Positions 1-7,642 of a stretch of 16,859 bases of DNA are shown here, one piece after another. Numbering within the stretch: the first letter of the stretch is position 1; each line of letters opens with the position of its first letter. The translations under genes were made by a program, and so were the position numbers. Where the stretch lies: assembly GCA_001464255.1 (NCBI GenBank), contig LNFD01000166.1:1-16859 (forward strand), given 5' to 3'. The DNA is from Actinomycetales bacterium Ga0077552. Lineage in GTDB: Bacteria > Actinomycetota > Actinomycetes > Actinomycetales > Microbacteriaceae. The notes under the pieces were generated by a model. The model had not been told where the DNA came from, searched no databases, and saw nothing but the letters and a program-made list of their open reading frames with translations.

Positions 1-561
1 GTCGAGGGTCTCCTGCGCCTTGCGCTGCGCCGAGGCGCTCTCGACGAAGCCCCAGGTGCGCGCGTTGTGCAGCCGGTCGGCGAGCTTGACGATGAGCACC
101 CGGATGTCTTTCGACATCGCGACGATCATCTTGCGCACCGTCTCGGACTGCGCGCTGTCGCCGTACTTGAGCTTGTCGAGCTTCGTGACGCCGTCGACGA
201 GCATCGCGATCTCGTCGCCGAAGTCGCGCCGCAGCTCGTCGAGGCTGTAGCCCGTGTCTTCGACCGTGTCGTGCAGCAGCGCGGCCGCGATGGTCTTCGC
301 GCCGATGCCGAGATCAGCGAGGATCTGCGCGACGGCGAGCGGGTGCGTGATGTAGGGCTCGCCGCTCTTGCGCGTCTGCCCCTCGTGCGCCCGCTCCGCG
401 ACCTGGTAGGCCCGCTCGATGAGCGCGATGTCGGCCTTGGGATGCTGCGCCCGCACGGTCTTGATGAGCGCCTCGAGCGCGCCTCCCGTCTGCGACCGGG
501 AGAACAGCCGGGGCAGGAGGGCGCGCAGCGAGGCGGTGCTCTGCTGCGTCGTCTCCGTCAT
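1..561 (-). CDS. rel: Bifunctional (p)ppGpp synthetase/hydrolase Rel, N-terminal part only
   Basis: This is the first 187 codons of a RelA/SpoT-family protein, which makes and degrades the alarmone (p)ppGpp in the cytoplasm. The visible part is the N-terminal HD hydrolase domain. It has ITHPLAVAQIL (His73), the HDTVEDT signature (His97-Asp98) and KLADRLHNARTW (Asp162), the expected metal ligands, so the hydrolase half should be active. The synthetase, TGS and ACT/RIS domains lie beyond the left edge. The ATG at 559-561 is preceded by GGGGGAGG at good spacing. The N-terminus before the HD domain is short compared with mycobacterial Rel. It follows secF in the same direction with a 71-base gap. 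In M. tuberculosis apt lies between these genes; here it does not. The identity is secure from the motifs; the missing C-terminus only reflects the window edge. Confidence 0.93.
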   Translation of the reverse strand, partial: MTETTQQSTASLRALLPRLFSRSQTGGALEALIKTVRAQHPKADIALIERAYQVAERAHEGQTRKSGEPYITHPLAVAQILADLGIGAKTIAAALLHDTVEDTGYSLDELRRDFGDEIAMLVDGVTKLDKLKYGDSAQSETVRKMIVAMSKDIRVLIVKLADRLHNARTWGFVESASAQRKAQETLD

Positions 562-632
562 GCGCCCGCCTCCCCCTGGATTCTACGTCGCGAAGACGTG
601 CGAGGCCGACGGCGGGGTGCTCAGGGCGGGGC
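562..632 (-). promoter_or_regulatory. secF-rel intergenic region with possible rel promoter
   Basis: The 71-base gap holds a good -10-like hexamer, TAGAAT, read on the minus strand at 585-580. No convincing -35 lies 16-18 bases upstream. A 5-bp inverted repeat (585-589 with 595-599, loop of five) overlaps it. If this -10 is used, the start point falls near 573, giving a leader only about 12 bases long that begins in the G-rich ribosome binding site. No U-tract terminator for secF is visible. Promoter use is inferred from the hexamer only. Confidence 0.3.
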
Positions 633-1643
633 TCAGCGCACCGCGCCGGACTCGGTGCGGGCGACGCGCGGCCGCGTGCCCTGCTTCTTCACCTCGGGCT
701 CGTTCTGCCGCAGGTGCACGTAGAGCGGAGCCGCCAGGAAGATCGACGAGTAGGTACCCACGATCGTGCCGACCGTCAGGGCGAGCGCGATATCCCGCAG
801 CGTGCCCGCACCGAGCAGCACCGATCCGATGAGCAGGATCGAGGCGGTCGGCAGCACGGCGACGATCGACGTATTGATCGAGCGCACGAGGGTCTGGTTG
901 ACCGCGAGGTTGACCGACTGCGCGAAGGTGCGGCGCGACTCCACCCCGTCTTCGCTCGTGTTCTCGCGCACCTTGTCGAACACGACGACGGTGTCGTACA
1001 GCGAGTAGCCGAGGATCGTCAGGAAGCCGATGACCGCCGCAGGGGTGATCTCGAGCCCGAACACCCCGTAGATGCCCGCGGTGATGATGAGGTCGTGGAA
1101 CAGCGCGATGATCGCGGCGAGCGACATCTTCCAGGTTCGGAAGTACAGGGCGAGGACGAGGCTGGCGAGCACGAGGAAGACCACGAGGGCGATGATCGCC
1201 TGGCGCGTGATGTCGGCACCCCACGTCGCGCCGATGAACGATGAGCTGACGTCGGACTCAGCCACCCCGTACGCCTCGGCGAGAGCCGCGCGAACCTCTT
1301 CGGTCTCGGCGGGCGTGAGCTGCTCGGTCTGCACGCGGATCGAGTCGCCGCCGACGATCGAGACGCGCGGGTTGGCTCCCGGGACGACCGAGGAGACGGC
1401 CTCATCGGCGATCGCCGTCGCGGCCGCGGTGCCCTGCTCGACGACCGAGGTGCTCTGCACCCGGAACTCGGAGCCGCCGCGGAACTCGATACCGAACACG
1501 AAGCCGCCGCGGAGGGCGGTGAGCCCGATCGCGAGCAGCACGAAGATCGCCGCGATGAGGTACCAGGTGTTGCGGCGGCCGACGAAGTCGAACGATCGCT
1601 GCCCGGTGTAGAGGTCGTTGCCGAACTGCGTGAGCCTGCTCAT
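633..1643 (-). CDS. secF: Protein translocase subunit SecF
   Basis: SecF pairs with SecD to form the proton-driven SecDF complex in the cytoplasmic membrane, which helps pull exported proteins through SecYEG. The 336-residue product starts with an N-terminal membrane helix (about 25-48), followed by the D1 signature GIEFRGGSEF at 51-60. A periplasmic-type domain comes next, then a block of five C-terminal helices with the family motif LGYSLYDTVVVFDKVREN at 211-228 (Asp217 is the conserved acidic residue). The length is normal for an actinobacterial SecF. The ATG at 1641-1643 overlaps the secD stop as ATGA, so the two should be translationally coupled. The C-terminal tail (about 315-336) is basic and probably cytoplasmic. 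I see nothing damaged. Confidence 0.97.
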   Translation of the reverse strand: MSRLTQFGNDLYTGQRSFDFVGRRNTWYLIAAIFVLLAIGLTALRGGFVFGIEFRGGSEFRVQSTSVVEQGTAAATAIADEAVSSVVPGANPRVSIVGGDSIRVQTEQLTPAETEEVRAALAEAYGVAESDVSSSFIGATWGADITRQAIIALVVFLVLASLVLALYFRTWKMSLAAIIALFHDLIITAGIYGVFGLEITPAAVIGFLTILGYSLYDTVVVFDKVRENTSEDGVESRRTFAQSVNLAVNQTLVRSINTSIVAVLPTASILLIGSVLLGAGTLRDIALALTVGTIVGTYSSIFLAAPLYVHLRQNEPEVKKQGTRPRVARTESGAVR

Positions 1644-3385
1644 CGGGCATCCTTCCCTTCGCCGCTGGACTGCGCGGCCTTGCGCTCGGCGATGGTCTGC
1701 CGGCGCTGCGCCTCGCGGCTGCTGCTGGCCACCTTCGTGCTGGTGACCCCGACGGGGGCGCGGAACTGCGCGCGCCCGCGGTAGACGGCGCCGAGCGCCT
1801 GGGGGTCGAGGCCGCTGAGCGGGTGCCCGCTGCCGAAGAACCGGGTGCGCGCGAGCAGCTGCATGAGCGGGTGCGTGAAGAGCGCGACCACGATGAGGTC
1901 GACGATCGTCGTGATGCCGAGCGTGAAGGCGAAGCCGCGCACGTTGCCGACGGCGAGCACGAAGAGCACCACCGCGGCGAGGAAGTTGATGACGTCGCTG
2001 ATGAGGATCGTGCGCCAGGCGCGCTTCCAGCCCGCCTCGACCGAGCCGTCGACGCTGCGACCATCGCGCAGCTCGTCGCGGATGCGTTCGAAGTAGACGA
2101 TGAACGAGTCGGCGATGACGCCGATCGAGATCACGAGGCCCGCGACGCCGGCGAGCGACAGGCGGAAGCCCTGCTGGTTCGACAGGTACGTGATGATCAG
2201 GTAGGTGATCACGCCCGCGACGACGAGCGAGGCGAGCACGACCCCGCCGAGGGCGCGGTACTGGAAGAAGGCGTAGAACGCCACGAGGATCAGGCCGACG
2301 ATGCCGGCGATGATGCCGCTCTGCAGCTGCGAGACGCCGAGGGTCGCACTGATGTTCTCGCTCGACTGGATCTCGAAGCCGATCGGCAGGGCGCCGAACT
2401 TCAGCTGGTCGGCGAGCGTCAGCGCGCTCTCCTCGGTGAAGTTGCCGCTGATCTGCGGGCGGCCGTCCGTGATCGCGACGTTCGTGCGGGGGGCGCTGAT
2501 GACGCTGCCGTCGAGCACGATGGCGAACTGGTTGCGCACGTCGGTGAAGGTCACGAGCCGCTCGGTGACCGCGCGGAACTGCGTGGTGCCCTCGCCGTCG
2601 AACTCGATGAAGACGCCCCACTCGTTCGTCGTGACACCGGTCGACGACGTGATGAGCCCGGCGCGGGCGTCGGAGATGCGCTCGCCCTCCACCTCGACGG
2701 GGCCGAGGATGTACTTGATCGAGCCGTCCTGCTCGCACGTGATGAGCGGCTCGTCGGTCGGGGCGACGTTGGCGCCGACCGCCGAGAGCGAGGCGCAGTC
2801 GAACGAGTCGAATTGCTCCTGCAGCTCGGGCGTGATCCACGCCAGATCGCTCGCGTCGGTCGGGGCGACGCTCGGCGTCGGCTCGGCGCTCGGCGCGTCG
2901 CTCGGGGCCGCCCCCGGGTCGGCGGAGGGGGATGCCGAGGGGTCGGTGCCCTCGCCTTCCGTGCCGGGTTCGTCGATCGTGTCCGCCGAGGGCAGGTCGG
3001 CGAGCAGCACCGGCCGGAACTCGAGCTTGGCCGAGCTCGAGATGCGCTCGCGCGTCGCGTCGTCGGGCTCGCCCGGGATCGACACGACGATGTTCTGATT
3101 GCCCTGGGTGTTGATCTCGGCCTCGCTGACGCCGCTGGCGTCGACGCGCTGCCGGATGATCGCCACAGCCCGCTCGAGCTGCTCGGCCGTGACCGCCTCG
3201 CCCGTCGCCAGCTGGGGGCTCAGGGTGATCTGCGTGCCGCCCTCGAGGTCGAGCGCGAGCTTCGGCGTCCACTGGCCGTTGTTGAACAGCACGCTCGCCC
3301 CGTTCGCCGCGATGAGGGCGATGATGATGACGAGCAGCCAGACGAGGGATCGAATGGCCTTGCGCTCGGTGGTAGTTCTGGCCAC
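1640..3385 (-). CDS. secD: Protein translocase subunit SecD
   Basis: SecD is the larger partner of SecF and carries the big extracytoplasmic P1 domain. The 581 residues show an N-terminal helix (about 11-30), the D1 motif LALDLEGGTQI at 43-53, P1 (about 55-350), a bundle of helices (about 355-510) and the actinobacterial D5 version ADSFIVYFERIRDEL at 425-439 with Asp426. Residues about 135-180 form a low-complexity insert rich in Ala, Ser, Pro and Asp. It is followed by two extracytoplasmic cysteines (Cys197 and Cys217) that could form a disulphide. The chosen start is GTG at 3383-3385. It has no well-spaced Shine-Dalgarno sequence and lies one base after a three-codon ATG mini-ORF (3387-3398). 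No better in-frame start exists nearby. The gene overlaps secF by four bases and follows yajC by 74 bases. Confidence 0.96.
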   Translation of the reverse strand: MARTTTERKAIRSLVWLLVIIIALIAANGASVLFNNGQWTPKLALDLEGGTQITLSPQLATGEAVTAEQLERAVAIIRQRVDASGVSEAEINTQGNQNIVVSIPGEPDDATRERISSSAKLEFRPVLLADLPSADTIDEPGTEGEGTDPSASPSADPGAAPSDAPSAEPTPSVAPTDASDLAWITPELQEQFDSFDCASLSAVGANVAPTDEPLITCEQDGSIKYILGPVEVEGERISDARAGLITSSTGVTTNEWGVFIEFDGEGTTQFRAVTERLVTFTDVRNQFAIVLDGSVISAPRTNVAITDGRPQISGNFTEESALTLADQLKFGALPIGFEIQSSENISATLGVSQLQSGIIAGIVGLILVAFYAFFQYRALGGVVLASLVVAGVITYLIITYLSNQQGFRLSLAGVAGLVISIGVIADSFIVYFERIRDELRDGRSVDGSVEAGWKRAWRTILISDVINFLAAVVLFVLAVGNVRGFAFTLGITTIVDLIVVALFTHPLMQLLARTRFFGSGHPLSGLDPQALGAVYRGRAQFRAPVGVTSTKVASSSREAQRRQTIAERKAAQSSGEGKDAR

Positions 3386-3386
3386 C

Positions 3387-3398
3387 TCAGGTACTCAT
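3387..3398 (-). other. Three-codon mini-ORF directly before secD
   Basis: On the minus strand ATG AGT ACC TGA reads Met-Ser-Thr-stop. It ends one base before the GTG start of secD, in a different frame. The sequence before its ATG (GGCAGAA) is only a weak ribosome binding site. It could be chance, or it could deliver ribosomes to the poorly preceded secD GTG by termination-reinitiation. Its translation is inferred, not shown. Confidence 0.2.
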
Positions 3399-3459
3399 TT
3401 CTGCCGGGGAGGGCGGGCACGCCGCAGAGCGGCGCGCAGCGCGCGGGGAGCGGAGGGGT

Positions 3460-3855
3460 CTAGCTCTCGGTCTTCTTGGTGCGCTTAGGCTTCTCGGCCG
3501 GCGCATCGAGGCTCGACTCGTTGAGAACGGGCTCGCCAGAAACGGGGGCGCCCTCGGCGGTCATCTCCTCTGCGGCGGCCTCCTCGTCGACGACATCGTC
3601 TTCGATGACGCGCGCGAGAGTCTGGCGGTGCACGCGCACGGTGCTGCCCGGGCTCGTTTCGATGACAGCCACGTTGGCATCGTCGTCGATGCTCACGAGG
3701 GTGCCGAAGAGCCCGAAGTTCGTCATGACCTCGGCACCGGGCACCATCTTCTCCTGCAGGTCCTCGAGAGCCTGCTTGCGCTTGCGGGAGTTGCGGAACA
3801 TGAAGAAGATCAGCAGGGCGAGGACGCCCAGCATGACGATGGTCAACGGATCCAT
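3460..3855 (-). CDS. yajC: Preprotein translocase accessory subunit YajC
   Basis: YajC is a small single-span membrane protein that co-purifies with SecDF-YidC and the SecYEG holo-translocon. The 131-residue product has one N-terminal helix (residues about 4-20, rich in Leu/Ile/Phe) followed by a basic stretch (RNSRKRK). Then comes the typical YajC core, QEKMVPGAEVMTNFGLFGTL, and a beta-rich segment ending near residue 90. The last 40 residues are acidic and low in complexity, with a Lys-rich end, as in other actinobacterial YajC proteins, and are poorly conserved. The ATG at 3853-3855 has AAAGG about ten bases upstream. It is first in a yajC-secD-secF transcription unit downstream of ruvB. 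Length and motif agree with the family. Confidence 0.93.
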   Translation of the reverse strand: MDPLTIVMLGVLALLIFFMFRNSRKRKQALEDLQEKMVPGAEVMTNFGLFGTLVSIDDDANVAVIETSPGSTVRVHRQTLARVIEDDVVDEEAAAEEMTAEGAPVSGEPVLNESSLDAPAEKPKRTKKTES

Positions 3856-3959
3856 GAGGGATTGCCTTTCAGGAGTACTGCGGCTCGGGAAGTTCTGCGG
3901 CGGAGCGCCGGTCGTGGCGCCAGTCAGCGAGCGGATGCACTGCCGAGGGCCAGCGTCAA
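3856..3959 (-). promoter_or_regulatory. ruvB-yajC intergenic region with possible yajC-secDF promoter
   Basis: This 104-base gap follows the ruvB stop directly. A -35-like TTGACG reads on the minus strand at 3959-3954, but the sequence 17-18 bases further has no convincing -10. A small hairpin (GCGCC at 3905-3909 pairing with GGCGC at 3916-3920, loop of six) lies in the middle. It has no following T-run, so it is at best a weak pause or terminator. I see no ORF or RNA gene here. Confidence 0.25.
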
Positions 3960-4976
3960 CTATAGGTCATCGGCCCCGGTCGCCTGGGGCGCGCGGCCGA
4001 GGTGCTCCCAGGCGCGAGCAGTCGCAATGCGCCCGCGAGGGGTTCTCGAGAGGAGCCCCGTGCGCACGAGGAACGGCTCGACGACCGCCTCGATCGTCTC
4101 CGCCTCCTCCCCCACCGACACGGCGAGCGTCGAGAGGCCGACGGGCCCGCCGTCGAATCGGTCGACGATGGCCGAGAGCACAGCGCGGTCGAGCCGGTCG
4201 AGCCCCTGCTCATCGACGTCGTAGAGCTCGAGCGCCGCGCGCACCGCGGCGCGGTCGGCGGGGCCGCCCCGCACGAGCGCGAAGTCGCGCACCCGGCGGA
4301 GGAGGCGGTTGGCGATGCGGGGCGTGCCGCGCGAGCGGCGCGCGATCTCGGCGAGGGCATCCTCGTCGATCGCCAGCGACAGCAGGCGGGCGGCGCGTAC
4401 GAGCACCTCGTGCAGCTCGTCGGGCTCGTAGAACTCGAGGTGGGCGGTGAAGCCAAAGCGGTCGCGCAGGGGGTTGGGCAGCAGCCCCGAGCGGGTCGTC
4501 GCGCCGACGAGCGTGAACGGGGCGAGCTCGAGCGGGATGCTCGTCGCGCCGGCCCCCTTGCCGACCATGATGTCGACGCGGAAGTCCTCCATCGCCAGGT
4601 AGAGCATCTCCTCGGCCGAACGCGTCATGCGGTGGATCTCGTCGATGAAGAGCACCTCGCCTGGCACGAGCGACGAGAGCACCGCCGCGAGGTCGCCCGC
4701 GTGCTGGATGGCCGGCCCGCTCGTCATGCGCAGCGGGCGGCGCCCCTCGTGCGCGACGATCATCGCGAGCGTGGTCTTGCCGAGCCCGGGAGGGCCGGCG
4801 AGCAGGATGTGGTCGGGGGTGCGGTTCTGCAGCCCCGCCGCCTCGAGCAGCAGCTGCAGCTGCCGCCGAACCTTCTGCTGCCCGACGAACTCGGCGAGGC
4901 TCTGCGGCCGCAGGGCCCCCTCGAAGGCGAGCTCCGCCTCCGATTCGGGGCTCGCGCGCAGCACGTCGTCGGTCAC
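3960..4976 (-). CDS. ruvB: Holliday junction branch-migration ATPase RuvB
   Basis: RuvB is the hexameric AAA+ motor that, loaded by RuvA, drives branch migration of Holliday junctions during recombinational repair. The 338 residues contain Walker A GPPGLGKT at 61-68, Walker B with IDEIHR at 111-116, sensor 1 GATTRSG at 158-164 and the arginine-finger motif LRDRFG at 170-175. The C-terminal winged-helix domain ends near RTPRGR. Length is typical. The start is GTG at 4974-4976, overlapping the ruvA stop as GTGA, so translation is probably coupled to ruvA. It is the last gene of the ruvCAB unit and ends 104 bases before yajC. Every catalytic motif is intact, so the product should be functional. 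Confidence 0.98.
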   Translation of the reverse strand: MTDDVLRASPESEAELAFEGALRPQSLAEFVGQQKVRRQLQLLLEAAGLQNRTPDHILLAGPPGLGKTTLAMIVAHEGRRPLRMTSGPAIQHAGDLAAVLSSLVPGEVLFIDEIHRMTRSAEEMLYLAMEDFRVDIMVGKGAGATSIPLELAPFTLVGATTRSGLLPNPLRDRFGFTAHLEFYEPDELHEVLVRAARLLSLAIDEDALAEIARRSRGTPRIANRLLRRVRDFALVRGGPADRAAVRAALELYDVDEQGLDRLDRAVLSAIVDRFDGGPVGLSTLAVSVGEEAETIEAVVEPFLVRTGLLSRTPRGRIATARAWEHLGRAPQATGADDL

Positions 4977-5620
4977 GAGCGCGGCCCGCCCGCCTCATCC
5001 GCGCGGGCGCGCGCGGGGCCGAGCAGCCCGAGCGCGCGCCGTAGCAGCACCGGCAGGCCCGTCGTCGCGGCGTCGGGGTCGGCCTCGACGACCTGCGTGG
5101 CGGCTTCGAGGGCGGTGCGCTCGGGCCAGCCGAGGCCCGTGAGCGCGGCGACGAGCGAGGCGGTCACGACCGACGGCGTCCCGTCGCCCGAGCGGTCGTC
5201 GGCCGCCGCGGCCCCGGCCGGAGCCGCGAGCTTGCCCGCGAGGGTGACGACGATGAGCTTGGCGGTCTTGGGGCCGATGCCGCTCACGGCGCGGAACGGG
5301 GCGTCGTCGTCGGCCGCGATCGCGCGCGCGATCGCGTCCGGGGTCATCTCCCCGAGCACGCCGAGGGCCGACTTGGGGCCGACTCCCGAGACCGTGCGCA
5401 GCAGCTCGAAGAGACCGAGCTCGACCTCGTCAGCGAATCCGAACAGGCTCATGTCGTCCTCGCGCACGACGAGGGCTGTGTGCAGGCGCACGGTGTCTCC
5501 CGCGCGCAGCTCGCGCGCGTGCCGCTCGGTGAGCGCGACAGCGTACCCGACCCCGGCGACGTCGATCACGACGCGCGTGCCCGAGCGGGCGATGAGGGTT
5601 CCCCGCAGGCTGGCGATCAC
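4973..5620 (-). CDS. ruvA: Holliday junction DNA-binding protein RuvA
   Basis: RuvA binds four-way junctions as a tetramer and recruits RuvB. The 215-residue product begins with the OB-fold domain (MIASLRGTLI, VDVAGVGYAV-like core, about 1-62). Two helix-hairpin-helix motifs follow: VSGVGPKSAL (about 77-86) and VSGIGPKTAK (about 112-121). A flexible Ala/Asp-rich linker (about 132-152) leads to the C-terminal domain III (about 153-200) that contacts RuvB. The start is GTG at 5618-5620, which overlaps the ruvC stop as GTGA. The C-terminus is slightly longer than in E. coli RuvA and ends in a charged tail. The position between ruvC and ruvB confirms the assignment. Confidence 0.97.
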   Translation of the reverse strand: MIASLRGTLIARSGTRVVIDVAGVGYAVALTERHARELRAGDTVRLHTALVVREDDMSLFGFADEVELGLFELLRTVSGVGPKSALGVLGEMTPDAIARAIAADDDAPFRAVSGIGPKTAKLIVVTLAGKLAAPAGAAAADDRSGDGTPSVVTASLVAALTGLGWPERTALEAATQVVEADPDAATTGLPVLLRRALGLLGPARARADEAGGPRS

Positions 5621-6204
5621 CCGTCGAGCCTACGGGCGCGCGTCGCCTTCTCGGCCGCGCGCCACGCCTGCTGGGCGGGCGTCAGGGCGCCCGCCACGGC
5701 CTCGCCCGCGGACCCCGGCGCGGGTGCCGACCCGCCCCGCCAGCCGTGGCAGATCGCGAGGGCGAGCGCGTCGGCGGCGTCCGCGGGCTTCGGCGGAGCA
5801 TCCAATCGCAGGATGCGCTGCACCATCGCCGTCACCTGCTTCTTGTCGGCCCCGCCGTGGCCGGTGACGGCGGCCTTCACCTCGGTCGGGGTGTGCAGCG
5901 TCACCGTGAGCCCGCGCGCGGCCGCCGCGTGCAGCACGACCCCGCTCGCCTGGGCCGTGCCCATGACGGTGCTGACGTTGTGCTGCGCGAAGACGCGCTC
6001 GAGCGCGACCGCGTCGGGCCGGTGCTCGTCGAGCAGGGACGCGATCGCGTCGCCGATCGCAAGCAGCCGGCGCTCGAGCGCGAGCCCGGCCGGCGTCTCG
6101 ATGACGGTGACCGCGACGAGCGTCGCGCGGCGCGTGGGCTCGATGTCGACGATGCCGACCCCGCAGCGGGTCAGTCCGGGGTCGACGCCGAGCACCCGCA
6201 GCAC
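5617..6204 (-). CDS. ruvC: Crossover junction endodeoxyribonuclease RuvC
   Basis: RuvC is the dimeric, metal-dependent resolvase that cuts Holliday junctions after RuvAB branch migration. The 195-residue protein has the RNase H-like fold signatures with all four acidic residues: Asp8 in LGVDPGL, Glu69 in VALERVF, and Asp142 and Asp145 in PADAADALALAICH. The C-terminal 35 residues are an Ala/Gly/Arg-rich extension beyond the catalytic core. The GTG start (6202-6204) lies three bases after the yebC stop and gives the expected VLGVDPG position. The ribosome binding site is weak, so translation is probably coupled to yebC. The overlap with ruvA completes a tightly packed yebC-ruvC-ruvA-ruvB series. 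Confidence 0.97.
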   Translation of the reverse strand: MLRVLGVDPGLTRCGVGIVDIEPTRRATLVAVTVIETPAGLALERRLLAIGDAIASLLDEHRPDAVALERVFAQHNVSTVMGTAQASGVVLHAAAARGLTVTLHTPTEVKAAVTGHGGADKKQVTAMVQRILRLDAPPKPADAADALALAICHGWRGGSAPAPGSAGEAVAGALTPAQQAWRAAEKATRARRLDG

Positions 6205-6207
6205 GCG

Positions 6208-6972
6208 CTACTCGTCGTCGTCGTCGAGCTCGGCGCGCACCTCGGGGCTGAGCGACACGTTCGTGAAGACGTTCTGCACGTCGTCGAGGTCGTCCATCGC
6301 GTCGACGAGCTTGAAGAGCTTGCGCGCCGTCTCGGCGTCGGCCTCGATCTGCAGGTTGGCGACGAACTCCGCCTCGGCCGAGTCGTACTCGATGCCGGCC
6401 TCCTGCAGCGCCGTGCGCGCGGCGACGAGCTGCGAGGGGTCGGTGATGACCTCGAAGCCGCCACCCTGGTCGACGACCTCCTCGGCGCCCGCGTCGAGCA
6501 CCGCGAGCAGGATGTCGTCCTCCGTGACGCCCTCGGTCTTCGTGATGGCGATGACGCCCTTGCGGCTGAAGTTGTAGGCGACGCTGCCGGGGTCGGCCAT
6601 CGTGCCGCCATTGCGCGACATCGCCGTGCGCACCTCGGCGGCCGCGCGGTTCTTGTTGTCAGTGAGGCACTCGATCAGCAGGGCGAGGCCGCCCGGGCCG
6701 TAGCCCTCGTACATGATCGTCTGGTAGTCGATCGACTCGCCCGAGAGGCCCGCGCCGCGCTTGATCGCGCGATCGATGTTGTCGTTCGGCACCGAGGTCT
6801 TCTTGGCCTTCTGCACCGCGTCGACGAGCGTCGGGTTGCCGCTCAGGTCGGCGCCGCCGATCTTGGCCGCGACCTCGATGTTCTTGATGAGCTTGGCGAA
6901 CGACTTGGCGCGACGGGCGTCGATGACGGCCTTCTTGTGCTTCGTCGTCGCCCACTTGGAATGGCCGGACAT
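6208..6972 (-). CDS. YebC/TACO1-family translation factor or regulator
   Basis: This 254-residue cytoplasmic protein opens with the family signature MSGHSKWATTKHKKA and has further conserved blocks VPNDNIDRAIKRG, YEGYGPGG and DNKNRAAAEVR. It is a full-length YebC of the long, canonical type. Older work called YebC proteins transcriptional regulators. Recent work links them to relieving ribosome stalling at proline-rich sequences, as for mitochondrial TACO1. Which applies here cannot be told from sequence. The ATG (6970-6972) has a strong GAGGAG four bases upstream, one of the best ribosome binding sites in the window. The location directly before ruvCAB is conserved across Actinobacteria. The C-terminus is an acidic LDDDDE tail. 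Confidence 0.95.
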   Translation of the reverse strand: MSGHSKWATTKHKKAVIDARRAKSFAKLIKNIEVAAKIGGADLSGNPTLVDAVQKAKKTSVPNDNIDRAIKRGAGLSGESIDYQTIMYEGYGPGGLALLIECLTDNKNRAAAEVRTAMSRNGGTMADPGSVAYNFSRKGVIAITKTEGVTEDDILLAVLDAGAEEVVDQGGGFEVITDPSQLVAARTALQEAGIEYDSAEAEFVANLQIEADAETARKLFKLVDAMDDLDDVQNVFTNVSLSPEVRAELDDDDE

Positions 6973-7005
6973 GGTGCTCCTCGCGCTCGGGAAATCCCCT
7001 CCAGT

Positions 7006-7617
7006 TTAGGGCAGGGCGTCGGCGCGGATTCCGGCGCGGCGCAGCTCGATGCCCGCGAGGGCGCGCACTACCGAGGCGTCGTGCGCGCGCCACGCCGCGG
7101 CGGGGTCGGGATGCACGGCCACGAGCTCGCGCAGGGGCGCCTGGGCGACGGCGCGCGCCGCGAGCGTGTCGGCGGTCATGCCGCCCGCGATCATGGCCCG
7201 CAGGCTGCTCGAGCGGCGCGCGAAGCGGACGCGCGGCAGCACCCACAGCAGCGCGAGCAGGAGGAGTGGAACGAGGGCGACGGCCCAGCCCACCCCGACC
7301 GCGAGGGACTCGACGAACACCTGCTGGGCGCGCCCCGCCGCGGCGACCTGCTCACCCGCGCTCGCGGCCGCATCGAACGGTGCCCGGATCCCGCCGCCGA
7401 TGAGCGGCACGTCGCCGAGGTTCTCGGCCGCCTCGGTGAGCCCGGTCTGGAAGTCGAGGCCCGCGGCCTCGAGGTCGCGCCCGAAGGAGCCGAGCGCGCG
7501 GATCGCCGTCGTCACCGCGGTCGCGATGCTGACGACGATGATGACCCCCACGACCCCGATCACATCGACGATGATCTGCCGGGTGCGGGCCGCGGGGTAG
7601 TCGGAGTAGAGGCTCAT
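7006..7617 (-). CDS. Conserved hypothetical two-helix membrane protein
   Basis: I do not recognise a named family. The 203-residue product has a short N-terminal cytoplasmic or external segment and a first membrane helix at about 14-38 (IIVDVIGVVGVIIVVSIAT). An approximately 65-residue Ala/Gly-rich loop follows, containing the motif VPLIGGGIRAPF at 70-81. A second helix lies at about 104-128, then a basic stretch (RVRFARRSSSLR) and a soluble Ala/Arg-rich C-terminal domain of about 70 residues. By the positive-inside rule the C-terminus is cytoplasmic and the central loop external. The ATG at 7615-7617 has AGGGG immediately upstream, at shorter than ideal spacing. It lies between pdxT (25 bases upstream) and yebC (33 bases downstream), same strand, so it is probably cotranscribed with both. 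No enzymatic motif is visible. Confidence 0.82.
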   Translation of the reverse strand: MSLYSDYPAARTRQIIVDVIGVVGVIIVVSIATAVTTAIRALGSFGRDLEAAGLDFQTGLTEAAENLGDVPLIGGGIRAPFDAAASAGEQVAAAGRAQQVFVESLAVGVGWAVALVPLLLLALLWVLPRVRFARRSSSLRAMIAGGMTADTLAARAVAQAPLRELVAVHPDPAAAWRAHDASVVRALAGIELRRAGIRADALP

Positions 7618-7642
7618 GCCCCTATCGTGCCAGCACGCGGCC

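Noticed and set aside
633..3272. A single 879-codon open frame spanning secF and most of secD
   Set aside because: Its first two thirds are an Arg/Ala/His-rich out-of-frame reading of secD. Only the last 336 codons, from the ATG at 1643, are a real protein (SecF). The open frame is a GC-bias artefact.
3386..3459. Arrest-peptide gene upstream of secD, as known for some secDF operons
   Set aside because: The gap is only 74 bases and holds no ORF with a signal-like segment or RAPP-type C-terminus; only a three-codon ORF is present.
1823..3463. Long plus-strand open frame opposite secD
   Set aside because: It is antisense to a clear SecD, with low-complexity Arg/Asp/Glu/Val composition and no recognisable motif.
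4002..5867. Long plus-strand open frame opposite ruvB and ruvA
   Set aside because: It spans several intact minus-strand genes and has shadow-type composition and no domain.
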